A stretch of DNA of 64,000 nt from Gonatopus flavifemur (taxonomy: Eukaryota > Arthropoda > Insecta > Hymenoptera > Dryinidae), in NCBI GenBank assembly GCA_018340375.1, contig JAFFJZ010000087.1, positions 248,001 to 312,000 of the forward strand, given 5' to 3'. A program made the translations under genes and the position numbers. Below are positions 1 to 11,266 of this stretch, one piece after another (within the stretch, counting starts at the first letter, position 1; every line of letters begins with the position of its first letter). The notes under the pieces were generated by a model. It saw nothing but the letters and a program-made list of their open reading frames with translations, ran no database searches and was not told the origin of the DNA.

Positions 1-351
1 GTGAGTTACTATGCATTGAAAATATTTTAAAGGGGTTGGATCTCGGTTGCCGTGTATAGATACACGGTAGCTCACGACGACTTTTCTGTTTTTTCTCAGG
101 TTTATTTCCAAGTTGTTTTTCATGTACTTGGTATTTCGCGTCTCTTAATATATGTACGCAGTAAAAATTTTTAGTTAGTGTTGAATATTGACACAGAAAA
201 TGTGTGAATGTCAATGTGATAATCTTATATGTTGATTTTCAACACGAATTATTGTGAGTGAATCGTACACAATACCAAATTTTTCACTGTGCAAACGTTG
301 TGACTTATCTATATAAATTCACATCTGTATATGAATATACCTTTAGATACT

Positions 352-560
352 CTCCCTGTTGAAAAAGTCCAATAGATCCCAATCAAAACCAATAGGGAAT
401 TTATCGGTTTCTATGAGGTCTATTAGGACGGAAAAAATCCTAAGATCAAACTTTATAATATTCAATTGGAATCCATTTGTATCCGGAATTATAATGGTTA
501 CCACACGGAAATGCCTTTGTGAAATTCATCGGTTGCTATGACGTTAAAAATTATAACAGA
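352..560. repeat. Copy of dispersed CCAATAG repeat family
   Basis: The stretch opens with CCCTGTTGAAAAAGTCCAATAG and continues with phrases such as CCAATAGGG, TCGGTTTCTATGAGG and TTCAATTGGAATCC. The same phrases recur at about 2085-2520, 3120-3430, 4615-4870, 8880-9070, 19090-19300, 19545-19800 and 20900-21000. No protein is encoded. It is probably a non-autonomous element; a related terminus (CCTGTTGAAAAA) occurs at the right end of the TIR element near 43,455. Boundaries are approximate. Confidence 0.5.
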
Positions 561-2084
561 GTATATTGGTGATTCCTACAATATGATCTATGGCGTTTCT
601 CTCGAATCACGTATCTTTGTTTGATCATCAGTATCCTCGTAGATATTTTGATTGTGATGAGGTATGACATGCATTAGAAAACCTAAACAGAGGTTTCAAA
701 TGTTCCTAAGCGATATAACGATTAAAAACTTTATTTTTTCGTTGGATTATATTTCCATATTCGAATATGTTAGTATATATTTTTTCATTTAAATTAATTT
801 GCAACTACTGTGACACAACGACATTTGTTTCCAATGAAGTCCTTGAACCCATCATATGAGTTTCAAGTGGAATTCCCTCATATTCAAAACTACTACCAGA
901 TATAAGTACATACATACGCAAATAATCAATATTTATACTTGAAACATACAAACAGAATTGATGATGCAAACAGTGGGAAAGAACTGGTGACTCCCCCATG
1001 ATAATCTAGTGTGATTGTAAAACTTCTTAACGGCATAATCCGGGCTATCAGGAGGAGTAGGAACTATTATTTTGTATCAGAAATTTACTCTGATAAAGTT
1101 ATTTGTAGAATAGAGTATTTGTCAATTTAATCAACTGATTGATTTCAATCAGTCTTTGCATCTTGTAAACTAATCTTGTTCCGTTTGAAACTACAATTGA
1201 GTATGAGTTTGGGAAAGCATGAAGTGACATCAGTTATTCTCACTTAGAGTTCACCTGAATGTTATCGGAATCTATTTGGAATACCCGTCGCCATGAGCAT
1301 CATGATCCTAATTGCACTCTATCAAAATTTTCCATCATCACATCCGTATCTTCTAATCGGAAAATTGGCTAAAGTTGATTCATCAGGGTCAATGGGTATT
1401 TACTTTTGATATATTAACTCGGATCTATGAGCTTGATGGTAACACTGATAAATTATGTGAAGTGTGGAATTCATTTGTAATTCACAAGCAGTGTCCAAAT
1501 GAGGCCTCACAACACTCATGTGGTTGATTTGAAATTTTGTTAGAAAGTCGTTGGAATCAATGAGTACGTCCAATTGATGTATTGATCGGAACGTATCTGA
1601 ATAAACACACACATTACATAATGTCTCCGGATGTTCTGAAATATGAACACGATGCCTCACATAATGCCTTACTAATTTCATCAGAATCAATTGGTTTTAT
1701 ACAAATGAAAGTGTTTCTTCGAATCTGCAAAATTTTTGTTTGGATATGTCGAATAAATATTTTTTTCGCTCTAATCAATATTTCGTTACTTTAAAAAAAT
1801 GTATCATTCGTTCGTTGTTCCGAAGAATACATTTGTTCAAATTAAAACAATATTCATTTCCTTTCAAAAAATATTTATTCTAATCTATCCAAATAACAAT
1901 TTCTCAGATTCGAAGGAACACTATTATCTGTGCAGCGATTTTCCATGTCCTCGTATCATATCTGCTATGAGATTTGTATTGGATTCTGAGCGGATGTCAA
2001 CAATCTATTGGTTTTCATCAACAGAATCGGTAAAACCTCGTGAATGCTGATTCAAAGAAATCTGTATTAGAAACAACCGTGCCG
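561..2084. other. Gene-free stretch
   Basis: AT-rich sequence with only short chance open frames (up to 96 codons) and no recognisable protein motif. No RNA gene or clear transposon end was seen. The first 350 bases of the window are similar, with a small palindrome at about 49-68. Confidence 0.5.
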
Positions 2085-2520
2085 TTTTGTAATGGAATCT
2101 ACGGGAATCTATTGGAGTATATTGGGCTTTTCCAACAAGGGAACCTGTTGAAAAATTCCAATAGGTTCCAATAGCTTCCTGCAGATCCTGTGACGGAACA
2201 GGGGCGGATCCAGGAATGAATTTTTTTTTTGGGGGGGTCACAAGGATTTTTTTCGATCAGATGACCTTTTTTTAGGGCAGATTTAGATAAGTTTGAAATT
2301 AAATTCTAAAAATGAACTTTTCCTTCAGCGTTTAGGGGGAGGAGGTCGTGACCCCCCCTGGTTCCGCGCTTGTGACGAAACGTCATAGTTTTCCAATAGG
2401 AAATTATTCTCCATCGGTATTCCTGAGGATTTACCGATTGTATCAATAAAAACCAATAGAATATTGACTTCCATGTGAAATCCGATAGAAACCCATAGAA
2501 AATCCATTGATTGGGATCAA
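2085..2520. repeat. Dispersed CCAATAG family copy, interrupted by a MITE
   Basis: This is one of the longest copies of the family: ACCTGTTGAAAAATTCCAAT near 2137, a TGTGACGAAACGTCATAG block, CCATCGGTATTCCTGAGG and CCGATAGAAACCCATAG. The copy is cut at 2199 by the hAT-type MITE listed next, and the 8 bases at the insertion point belong to the conserved TGTGACAAAACGACAT block of the family, so the repeat was there first. Confidence 0.55.
2199..2372. mobile_element. hAT-type MITE, 174 bp
   Basis: The ends are imperfect inverted repeats: CAGGGGCGGATCCAGG on the left, and the complement of CAAGCGCGGAACCAGG on the right (13 of 16 match). The flanking 8 bases are TGACGGAA (2191-2198) and TGACGAAA (2373-2380), 7 of 8 identical, which is the 8-bp target duplication expected of hAT elements. 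The interior has no coding capacity. It is nested in the CCAATAG repeat. Confidence 0.75.
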
Positions 2521-2724
2521 ATCACAATGATTAATTCATATATTGGATTGGAAAAAAAGAAACATGTATATACATTTTTTTCCTTTGATTTATGTGGTAA
2601 AAACGAGAATTGAAAAGTAATTTTTTGCACCATAAAAAAATGATCATCTACAAGAATCGATCGATAAAATAACCAAAAAAGACTACATTCAGAAGTTTAA
2701 ACCACTCACATAGCACATTATTAT

Positions 2725-2998
2725 GACTGTGTTCGTTTTAACGCATTGAACTCTATAATATACTGGAATGAGCACCGTATGAAAATTTTTCGGCAAAGAT
2801 AGTCGAATGCATTGTGCGAGAAAAGAAGCTGGTGCTCTTTCCAGTATATTATATAGTTTGATGTTCTAACGTATTCTAAGTTGCCCCAACCTGCACCGAA
2901 CCAATCGATCCATTTCTATAACTAGAAGAGCGGATCAAAAATATTTTCGCAGCAGGTTGGTTGGAGCTACTCAGAACACGTTAGAACGAACACAGCTT
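2725..2998. mobile_element. Possible foldback/TIR element, about 270 bp
   Basis: The outer arms contain CTGTGTTCGTTTTAACG near 2729 and CGTTAGAACGAACACAG near 2979, which are inverted copies. An inner pair, TATAATATACTGGAATGAGC near 2754 and its near-complement GCTCTTTCCAGTATATTATA near 2834, forms a second hairpin. No coding capacity. No convincing target duplication was found, so the exact ends are uncertain. Confidence 0.5.
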
Positions 2999-3119
2999 TT
3001 GAGTGCTTCTGATCAATGCTACTAGCAAGCAACAGCAATCTTTCAATCAATCAAAAAATTAGGAAATTTTTTTCGAATCTTCTAATTGGTTGGGAAATTG
3101 CCATTTCTTGCTTGTAGCA

Positions 3120-3430
3120 TTATTGAAAAATTCCATTAGATTCCCGTAGATCTTGTGACAAAACGACATGGTCTCTCAATAGGAAATAATTTTCCATCGA
3201 TATTCAAGAGGTTTTACCGATGGTACCAATGAAAACCAATAGAATTTTGACTCGCTCATGGAATCCGATAGAAATCTATACTGGCTGTGACAACACGAGA
3301 GGGAAGATCCATAGAAACTTATGGATTCCGATGAAACTACAGCTATCGGTTTCTATTGGAATTTTCCAATAGGACATTCATCGGAAGCACTCTACGGATT
3401 TGTGGCGTTGTTGTAATTCTTAAGACAACA
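3120..3430. repeat. Dispersed CCAATAG family copy
   Basis: It contains GAAAAATTCCATTAGATTCC, a TGTGACAAAACGACATGG block, CCATCGATATTCAAGAGG, a second TGTGACAACACGAGAGGG block and ends with GGAATTTTCCAATAGGAC. The order of blocks matches the copies at 2085-2520 and 4615-4870. Confidence 0.5.
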
Positions 3431-4381
3431 TTTGCAATGTTTGTGAAACGTTTTGGAAACATCTGAAAAGCACGTTGTGTGATATAGGATAGTGATTTAT
3501 GACTAATAATCTAAAAAAAAGCTTCACATGAAACAACCAAAAATATCAACGATAATTGTTTATTGTTGTTTGATCTCACTCTAACGTCATAGAGAATGAT
3601 ATATACTCTTAATAGTCTAAACACACAAGCCACGTTAATATGCGAACGTAAGAAACGGAAGATTGCGTGGAAACCGTATTTTATTTTCTGCACAGCCTTT
3701 CGTTCTTCAAGAAACTCATGTCTAGCTACACAAGTTCCGTAAAGACGAAACCTTAACGGTCTAGCTACACAAGCCATTCCGTCATTGGCACAATTTTGAG
3801 CCATAACGGAATGACGGAAGTCCGTACACGATGGTGGTGGGGACTTGAGCGTGCAGATTGGTTAGTACTGGACGGTTAGCAACAAGCGAGCCGCGTCTTC
3901 TCAAAGATACCCGTGAGTCAGTGCGCTGATGCCAGTATTGCCAGTTGGTAACAGTATCCCGTGCATTGTAGACTGCTGTAGACCTCACCGTAGATTGCGC
4001 GTGATTTATATATTCAGTGTTCAGTGAGATCTCCATGTTTGATTTTGGCATTTTCTCTTGGAATTCCTGCATCTACAATAATTGGTGAGTAAAACATTTT
4101 GTTGTGATGAAGGTGCGATTATACGCGTGCGATTGTGGCATACAACAGAATATTCCACATGGACAGAAAAAAAGAAGTCCGAGGTGACTCTCTTTTCTTC
4201 TTATGATTGTCACACGCGTATAATAGACCCTTGAAGAATGACTTATCTCGAGATTTTTATTGATTTCCTCGACAGATTGGAATGAGTTCAATCATTTTTT
4301 CTGAGTAAAATAAATTTTTATCAAGTAGAAATTTTCCTATTTTGAATTTCATCATCAGTTGATATAACTTTGAATCAAAGA
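3431..4381. other. Gene-free stretch with short inverted repeats
   Basis: Two minus-strand open frames of about 97 codons have no recognisable motif. GATTATACGCGTGCGATTGT near 4117 and GATTGTCACACGCGTATAAT near 4205 form an imperfect inverted pair about 100 bases apart, possibly a decayed MITE. Nothing else was recognised. Confidence 0.4.
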
Positions 4382-4526
4382 CAGCGGTCACAGATCCAGA
4401 ACTCCAACTTCACTTACACGGACGTGAAATTACAGACATGTGAAAACATATACGTAACACATGTTCACATGTATGTACTGTTGTGGCTGCATCAGTAGCG
4501 TAGGGGTTTCGGATCTGTGACCACTG
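4382..4526. mobile_element. hAT-type MITE, 145 bp
   Basis: The termini are CAGCGGTCACAGATCC on the left and GGATCTGTGACCACTG on the right, inverted repeats differing at one position. Both sides carry the identical 8 bases ATCAAAGA (4374-4381 and 4527-4534), a perfect hAT-style target duplication. The interior is non-coding. Confidence 0.8.
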
Positions 4527-4614
4527 ATCAAAGATCCGCACCGTTAATCGGTTTTAATGATTTCGTTTTACAAAGTTATGTCTTCCGATTATTGTGTATG
4601 ATTTCGTATGTACT

Positions 4615-4870
4615 TTGTGAAAAAATTCCAATAGATCTCCATCCGTTCTGTGACAAAACGACAGAGTTTCCTAACAGAAAATTATTTTCCATCGGGATCC
4701 ATGCGGTTTCACCGATTTTATACCATAAAAACCAATAGAATATTAACTCTCACATGGGAACCGATAGAAACTCATAACAGCTGTGGCAAAACGACACGAA
4801 AAAACGATAGGAACCCATTGATTCCGATAAAATTACCTATCGGTTTCTATGAGAATTTTCCAATACAGTG
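4615..4870. repeat. Dispersed CCAATAG family copy
   Basis: It starts near AAAAAATTCCAATAGATCTC, has the TGTGACAAAACGACAGAG block, CCATCGGGATCCATGCGG, a second GTGGCAAAACGACACG block, and ends with ATGAGAATTTTCCAATAC. It is about 250 bp and appears full length relative to the other copies. Confidence 0.55.
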
Positions 4871-4981
4871 AGAGACGCCAATAATTTTTTGTAACAAATT
4901 CTTTTTTATGCAACGACTAATCATTTTTTTCACTGATATTCTGGAGGTTCTTCAAATTATACCAATAGGAATCGATAAAAC

Positions 4982-5098
4982 ATCATGTACTACACAATAT
5001 ACGTATTGTGTAGTGCATGATTTTTATATATCATTTGTATGGTATGTCCATACAAATGATATATGAATAGGAAACAATATATTATATTTATTGTTTCC
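4982..5098. repeat. Three consecutive hairpins
   Basis: Three separate inverted repeats lie end to end. The first, 4982-5021, has 18-base arms with one mismatch and a 4-base loop. The second, 5026-5064, has perfect 17-base arms (ATATATCATTTGTATGG) and a 5-base loop. The third, 5070-5098, has perfect 10-base arms (GGAAACAATA). They sit about 550 bases upstream of the RTE-like LINE reading frame; whether they belong to it is not known. Confidence 0.7.
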
Positions 5099-5645
5099 CA
5101 TTCGAATTTTCCAACCCAGATTCCAACATCAACCGAATTTCAACTGCCGAATTGTTTCTAATCATTGTCGATGAAGGAATTATAATTTTGTTTTGTTTTT
5201 GATGTTTCCAAATCTGTTTGGCTTTTGCTGGAAGGGATGAATTTGGTATTCGTTGAGAATATCCCACTCCCCTTTCTTGGTGAACAATATACTGTTCCTC
5301 CCCGTAGGATGATTGCGGGTCTTCCAGGGGGATATTCTTGATACCTGTCCTCGATATCCTTTTTATCCATCCTTGGTAGTATCTGCTTCCTTTACGTGGT
5401 AGGGAGGATAAGTATCTCAGATTTGGGTCTCTTTTTCGGGTGGAATGAACTACTCGAAAGGGAGAATACAAACTGAGAGAAACTAAATCATCCCAACGCC
5501 AGGAACATCGGCAGAAACGGAGGGAAAGCAAGGGGAAACTACCTTCCTGGACATCTTTCAATATTCCCGAGGAAATGAAATCTTTTCTCCAAACCTGGAA
5601 TTTTGAATTTTGATTTATTGAAAAAAAGGAAGCAACAACAACAAC
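5099..5645 (+). other. Probable 5' leader of the RTE-like LINE
   Basis: This stretch lies between the hairpins and the first LINE reading frame. A 217-codon frame is open on the minus strand, but it runs over the start of the endonuclease frame and has no known motif, so it is not annotated. The left end of the LINE was not found. Confidence 0.35.
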
Positions 5646-6143
5646 ATGATGGCATCCTCTCGGGTAAAATATTCCGGAGGTAAAATAGCCTCCCGTTCGG
5701 ATCTCCGGGTGGAGGCTGCTCGAGAGAACCTCATCAAACAAGATAGGAACCCAAAGGAGATAGGGAAGGAAGAGAACATTCTTCGAGTCGGCGCGTGGAA
5801 TGTTAGATCACTGAGACAAACAGGAAAATTAGAAAATTTGAAACTGGAAATGAAGAGGTTGGGTATCGATGTGATGGGAATTAGTGAAATGAGATGGCCA
5901 CAAGAAGGGGATTTCTGGAGTGGGGATTATAGAATCATTCACACAGGATCAAAGAATGGTCAAGCAGGTGTGGGAATTATGATGCATAAGAGGTCAGGGA
6001 ATAGGATAGAAAATTATTTGCAACATAGCGAACGCGTAATGATGGTCAGAGTTAGAACAAAACCGGTAGACACTGTTATAGTCCAAGTATACATGCCCAC
6101 ATCTGCATACTCAGAGGAGGATATCGAAAAAGACGTACGATGA
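5646..6143 (+). pseudogene. RTE-like LINE: endonuclease N-terminal part
   Basis: This 165-codon frame carries the first half of an AP-endonuclease domain, which nicks target DNA to prime reverse transcription. Visible motifs are VGAWNVRSLRQTGK (residues about 47-60), GISEMRWP (with the catalytic Glu, about 78-85) and a VQVYMPTS strand (about 146-153). It ends at a TGA, but the protein plainly continues in the next frame (GDWNAVVG at about 6199). A single-base change near 6133 accounts for the shift. The start is the first ATG of the open frame; the N-terminal 40 residues have no recognisable domain. Confidence 0.8.
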
Positions 6144-6153
6144 AATAGAAGAA

Positions 6154-7248
6154 GTGATAGAATATGTGAAGGGAGAAGAAAATTTAATGATCATAGGTGA
6201 CTGGAATGCGGTAGTAGGGCAAGGAGAAGAGGCCAACATAATAGGAGATTTTGCGTTGGGAAAAAGAAATGGAAGGGGACAACGTTTAATCGAATCCTGT
6301 GAGAGTCATAGAATGGTTATCACCAACACATTATTCAAAAATCATCCAAGAAGAATCTATACTTGGAAAATGCCAGGAGATACAGCAAGATATCAAATTG
6401 ATTACATATTAGTAGAACAAAGATTTAGAAACCAAGTGACAAGCTGTAAAACTTATCCAGGTGCGGATATAGATAGTGATCACAATATGTTGCTGATGAA
6501 ATGTTCTCTGAAATTCGAAGCTCTGAAGAAGAAAAGGAAAATGCAAAAAAGATGGAATTTGAAGAATCTCAAACAAGGAAAAACACAGGACGCATTCAAA
6601 GCGATGTTGAACGAAAAATTGGAGGATCGACAAGAGAAAGACTTGGAAATAGAGAGTAGATGGACAAATATGAAGGGGAACATAGAGCAATGTGCAGATG
6701 GAATTTCGGAGAACGATGGGATAGAGCCTCAGAAACCATGGATAACAGAAGAAATTCTCGATTCAATTAATGAAAGGAGGGGATACAAGAATAAGAATAG
6801 TGAACAAGATCAGCAGACATACAAGGCACTGAGGAATAAAATAATCAGAGAATCAAGGAAAGCAAAGGAACAATGGTTGGAGGGGAAATGTCAAGATATA
6901 GAAGTGAGATTACATTTAGGAAAAATTGATGAGGCATATAGGATTGTTGAGAGATTTTTTGGACAAATAAAATCTAGAAGCAGTAAGATTAAAAATTCTC
7001 TAGGAAGACAATTGATAAGAACGGAGGAAAAAATAGAACAATGGATTAATCATCTAGAAGATCTGTATAAAGGAGGCGATAATATGGGATTCTTAGAGAG
7101 GGAGGAAGATGTCGATGAAGAAGAATTGGGAGATTCAATTTTGAGATCAGAATTCGACAGGGCTCTGAAAGAATTGAAAAATAATAAAGCGCCAGGAACA
7201 GATGGCATAAGTGCGGACCTTATCAAAGCCTCCAGTCGGAACTCGTGA
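6154..7248 (+). pseudogene. RTE-like LINE: endonuclease C-terminal part, linker and RT start
   Basis: This second frame (364 codons) completes the endonuclease with GDWNAVVGQG (residues about 15-24) and the SDHNMLLMK catalytic His segment (about 108-116). A Lys/Glu-rich linker follows. It closes with LKELKNNKAPGTDGISAD, the first conserved block of non-LTR reverse transcriptases. The frame is lost around 7228-7245 and RT resumes in the frame opening at 7211. The true polyprotein has no start here; the ATG is incidental. Confidence 0.8.
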
Positions 7249-8625
7249 CGCACTGTTTGAATTGGTCAGAGATATGTACGAAATAGGCGAAGTACCGAAA
7301 GATTTCCAGAAGAATAAAATTGTCGCCATTCCAAAAAAACAAGGAGCAGACAAATGCGAGAACTACAGAACGATTAGTTTAACTTCACATGCCTCGAAAA
7401 TACTGACAAAAATCATATACAGGAGAATAGAGAATGAAATAGAGAGTAGATTAGCAGAAGATCAGTTCGGTTTTAGGAAAAATAGGGGAACGCGAGAAGC
7501 AATATCAGCACTGAGAACAGTAGTAGAGAAGAGTCTAGAGTTAAAAAAGTCTGTGTATATAGGTTTTGTAGATATACAAAAAGCATTCGATAATGTTGAT
7601 TGGGAGAAGATGTTTACGATTTTGAAAAAGGTAGGAATTAATTTCAGGGATAGGAGAATAATATATGGATTATATAAGAATCAAACCGCAATAATAGAGA
7701 TAGAGGGTCAGAAAGGAGAAGCACAAATTAGAAGCGGGGTGAGACAAGGATGCTCACTATCGCCGTTGATTTTCAATTTGTATATAGAAGAAGCGATGAA
7801 CGAAGTGAAGGAACAAGTGCAATTGAAATTACAGATTCAAGGTGAAAATGTGAGCATGTTGAGATTTGCGGATGACATAGCTATATTAGCTACGAGTGGT
7901 GCTGAGTTAGAAAATACTTTCAACACTATGAAAAAAATATTACTAGACAAATATTGTATGAATATAAATAAGGACAAAACAAAATTCATGATTTGTACAA
8001 CAACTAACACACCAAGAAAAACGAAAATCAAAATAGATGCAGAGACAATTCAGCAAGTCAAAGAATTTAAATATCTAGGGAGCATAATTACAGAAAACGG
8101 TAAAAGCGGAAGAGATATAAGAGCAAGAATAGCACAAGGGAAACAGGCTTCCCACCAAAAGGAACAGTTACTATGTTCGAAGAATATTAGCTTAGCAGTA
8201 AGGAAGAAATTCTTGAAGAGTTACGTTTGGAGCACAGCATTATATGGTTGCGAAACTTGGACAATTGGAAAAACGGACCAACGAAGACTTGAAGCTTTCG
8301 AAATGTGGTGTTATAGAAAGATGCTTAGAATAAAGTGGATAGAGAAAGTAAAAAATGAAGAAGTACTGGAGAAGGTCAATGAGAAAAGAAGTCTCTTGAG
8401 ACAGGTCGTGAAAAGAAGAAGTAATCTGATAGGACACACATGAAGGCAAGATAGCTCATTGAAAACAATATTGGAAGGAAAAATGAATGGTAAAACTCGA
8501 AGAGGTAGACCTAGATTGAGTTATATGAAGCAAATTATACAAGATAAGGGTTGCCGTAGATATGCAGAAATTAAGCGGTTAGCGGATAATAGACAGGGTT
8601 GGAGAATTTCATCAAACCAGTCATA
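7211..8625 (+). pseudogene. RTE-like LINE: reverse transcriptase and C-terminal tail
   Basis: The frame contains the RT fingers and palm: NYRTISLTSHASKILTKI, DQFGFRKNRGTREAI, FVDIQKAFDNVDW (first catalytic Asp), SGVRQGCSLSPLIFNLY and the catalytic FADDIAIL at about 7864. The thumb and connector follow, ending in YGCETWTIGK and an R-rich segment. A TGA at 8441-8443 stops the frame, but the same frame continues to 8625 with a basic tail containing RRGRPRLSYMKQIIQDKG, seen again in the fragment at 24,363. The call as RTE group rests on motif wording read by eye. Confidence 0.85.
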
Positions 8626-8690
8626 AGACTGATTCCTTCATGATGATGAATATACTGTTACTGTAAATAAACTTTCATGCACGACATACA

Positions 8691-9070
8691 GACTGATCTA
8701 GTGTTCCATTTTTTTAGTGTTAATTTCATTTTATTCACTGATTTCTTGAATTGAATTTGGATCCAATGTGAATTTCAATGATAATGGATTGATCAGATCT
8801 CTCAATTTGATTTTGATTCACAAAAACCGCATGGAGGCCGATGAGATATTCTTCTTCTATCAGTATTTATCAAGGATTCGCAATCATACCAATAGAACAT
8901 CGAATTCCACATAGAATCTCATGGGAATCCTCGAGTACTGTGACAAAAACCGCACAAAAACCGATAAGATCCCATTGATTCCGATAGGAGTTGGTCCATC
9001 GGTTTTTATTGGTTCCTTTCCGCAGAGTTAGCAACTCTGGATAACCCTATTGGAAAACTCCAATATTATA
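8691..9070. repeat. Spacer plus dispersed CCAATAG family copy
   Basis: From about 8880 the sequence has CCAATAGAACATCGAATTCC, TGTGACAAAAACCGCAC, CCCATTGATTCCGATAGG and a terminal CCTATTGGAAAACTCCAAT, matching the dispersed family. The first 190 bases show nothing recognisable. Confidence 0.45.
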
Positions 9071-9299
9071 GCGAATTCGGCTTATTCAGGATTGCCAGTG
9101 AGTCACTTTTGTCACTTTTTTAGAAACACCTCACTTTTTCCACTATTTGAGAAAAAATTGCATCATTGTCACTATTTCAGAACTCAAGTATGTGCTTTCA
9201 TTGGAGGCCCTCAAAGTGGTTGACCGGCACTGACCTGGATTGGATGATCACTTCCCTGGTTTAAAGAATCCATTGCATCTCACAAGTGATATTTTATGG

Positions 9300-9422
9300 G
9301 ATTTGGTCAGAACATTGTACAAGATTCAATCAGAATTACATTGCCAAAAACGCATTCATCTGATTGAGTCTCATTGACAAAAGTTGAATAGGATTTGGTC
9401 AGAACATTGTACAAGATTCAAT
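9300..9422. repeat. Pair of 31-bp direct repeats
   Basis: The phrase GATTTGGTCAGAACATTGTA and its continuation occurs at 9300-9330 and again, without a mismatch over 31 bases, at 9392-9422. The 61 bases between are unrelated. It may be a local duplication. Confidence 0.6.
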
Positions 9423-9547
9423 GGGATTAGGCGAGAATTAATGAGATTTTACGAGAATCAATAGATTTCTTCAACCAGGGTTTTTAACCAACCAAAACAG
9501 TTGAAAAATGACTATCCCAGCCTCCAAAAACTCCAACTTTCGAGTGG

Positions 9548-9732
9548 CCAGTTAATGTCCCTGGCGCCACTAGTCTAGGCGTAGACGGAGACCAATCATA
9601 TAAATAATCAACTGTGACGTCAGAGAAGGAGTAATGGCGGAGCTGGCGGAGTGAACGACAGTGGGGCGAAAGGTAAGGGGTGAACTACGCCTGCATAGGT
9701 GGAACCCCTGGCGGCCAAGGGACACTTAATGG
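9548..9732. mobile_element. Possible decayed TIR element
   Basis: CCAGTTAATGTCCCTGGCG on the left and GGCCAAGGGACACTTAATGG on the right are imperfect inverted copies. The interior is clearly more GC-rich than its surroundings. The match is interrupted and no target duplication was identified, so this is a weak call. Confidence 0.3.
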
Positions 9733-10660
9733 AAACGTTTCTCTATTGAAAATGTTCGGAGTCTCAGGGGGCTGGACTACCCGGTCCCGGTCAGCCGCTT
9801 CAAAAGCCTCCATTGAGAATTGAATACAGAAAAAATTTCAATAATTCTGCATTGCTAATCATGCTCTGCGTACTAATGAGTTCATGAAGAATATTTTAAA
9901 AACCATAAGACTCCATAAAGAATTTTTCATGAATACATCAGACTGCTATGTTATTTGGGGTTAGGAACATCATCCCTGACACCCAAGTAACACATGAGGT
10001 TATAAATGCCAGGAACGCGTTGAGAAAATCCTACGAACCTGTGTAGAACCTCTCAATGAGACTGTGTCGAATAATTATATGGTATGTACCTTCATGGAAT
10101 ATCTCAACGAATTCATCTAAAATAGTCTCATGTGCACATTCTCTTCACATTCATAGAACCACCATAAAATATTTGAGAAGTTCTTGTGCTACTTGGGGCA
10201 TATACTTGATTTGAGCAACCACTAAAGATCATTTCAAAAATCTAACAGATGTAGAGGCCTATTTTCAAACAAGAGGAACATGTCATTCATGTTCCTCAGG
10301 AACATGACAACGGAAATGAAAACAATATTTCTTTTGGAACACCATCGTATGGATGGCTGTGAATGGAGATAGAACTTTCTGACAGCAATGATTTTCAGTA
10401 ATATGATTTAATTTTGATATTTTTCTATAGTCTTCCCTCCACACTATTAATAACTGTTATGCCATATATTCTATTCCTCATTCGGAACTACATCCCTAGT
10501 CGCACAAGAATGTTGTATATATATATACTAATATGCACGTTCATAGTACATATGGAATGTTCCGATGGTACTTGAGATATACCATTAAAAACTATGTAAG
10601 GTGTAAAATTCGCGATTAAAGACGCACATTAGTCATTTCTTTGTCAAAAGATTTCTACAG
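9733..10660. other. Non-coding stretch
   Basis: No open frame of note. A short inverted repeat AGGAACATGTCATTCATGTTCCT-like lies near 10,271-10,295. If the downstream exons are real, this would be intron sequence of that host gene; no upstream exon was recognised. Confidence 0.35.
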
Positions 10661-11266
10661 ATAATTTTAAGCAGGGAGTTTCTCGAATATTAAATACTTG
10701 TCCAATGCTTTTGGAGCGAGTGTGCTATATCGGCACAGACCTTGAGAAGTTTGAGGAACGTTTGTTCAAGATCCTTCAAACGTTCAAATGAAATCTAATT
10801 TCCCTCTTTCATTCAGATATATTTGGCTACTTTTTGGAAACTCATCGCAAGTACTCGCAACAACAGATATCAGAAGAAATTGAGGAGTATACTGAATACA
10901 TGAGACAAAAAATTGCTGATATGAATCGAGCTCCTAAATCGGAAAAAGCAGGTACATGATATATATCTTCTCATAGAAATATAAAAATTATATAAGAACC
11001 TTGTATTCAAATTAATTATTGTTGAATCAAACATTTCTTGAATATCGAAAGCTTGGAATCCTGATTCATTGTATGTTTCAGACAAAAATGGTGTACAACA
11101 ACGAAACGATGATTGCCGAAGCGCTCATCATTCTAGTGCACAAAACACGGGTAAGGAAAATCATCCTTCGGCGGATGATCGACAGCCTGGGTCTGGATCT
11201 GACTCTGACTCTGATAATGATCAAGCCAAAAAAGAAAATCAACCAAAAGATGAAATTTATAGTTAG
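10661..11266 (+). CDS. Candidate last three exons of an unrecognised host gene
   Basis: Three segments read as one protein when spliced: 10661-10759, 10817-10951 and 11082-11266 (stop TAG 11264-11266). Each follows an AG after a pyrimidine-rich or TTTCTACAG/TTTCATTCAG/ATGTTTCAG tract, and each of the first two is followed by GT (GTTTGT at 10760, GTACAT at 10952). Phase is kept at both junctions, since exons one and two end after one codon base. The protein end has a short helical part (EEIEEYTEYMRQKIADMN) and a polar tail with an SGSDSDSDND acidic run. The first donor is weak and that intron is only 57 bp. I do not recognise the family. A compact coding signal in a non-transposon context suggests a host gene, but transcripts would be needed to confirm it. 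Confidence 0.4.

Larger units (their letters stand above)
5646..8690 (+). mobile_element. RTE-like non-LTR retrotransposon, frameshifted
   Basis: One polyprotein is spread over three frames: AP endonuclease (5646-6143 continuing in 6154-7248) followed by reverse transcriptase and a C-terminal tail (7211-8625). The order endonuclease then RT, the lack of a separate ORF1 and the RT motif wording fit the RTE group. At least two frameshifts and one in-frame TGA show that this copy is inactive. The 3' end is taken just after the short TGATGATGAA run near 8640-8650; the 5' end is not defined. A second 3' fragment of the family lies at 24,363-24,505. Confidence 0.85.

Noticed and set aside
5088..5741. 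217-codon minus-strand open frame
   Set aside because: It overlaps the start of the RTE-like endonuclease frame on the other strand, has no known motif and shows no splice or start context.
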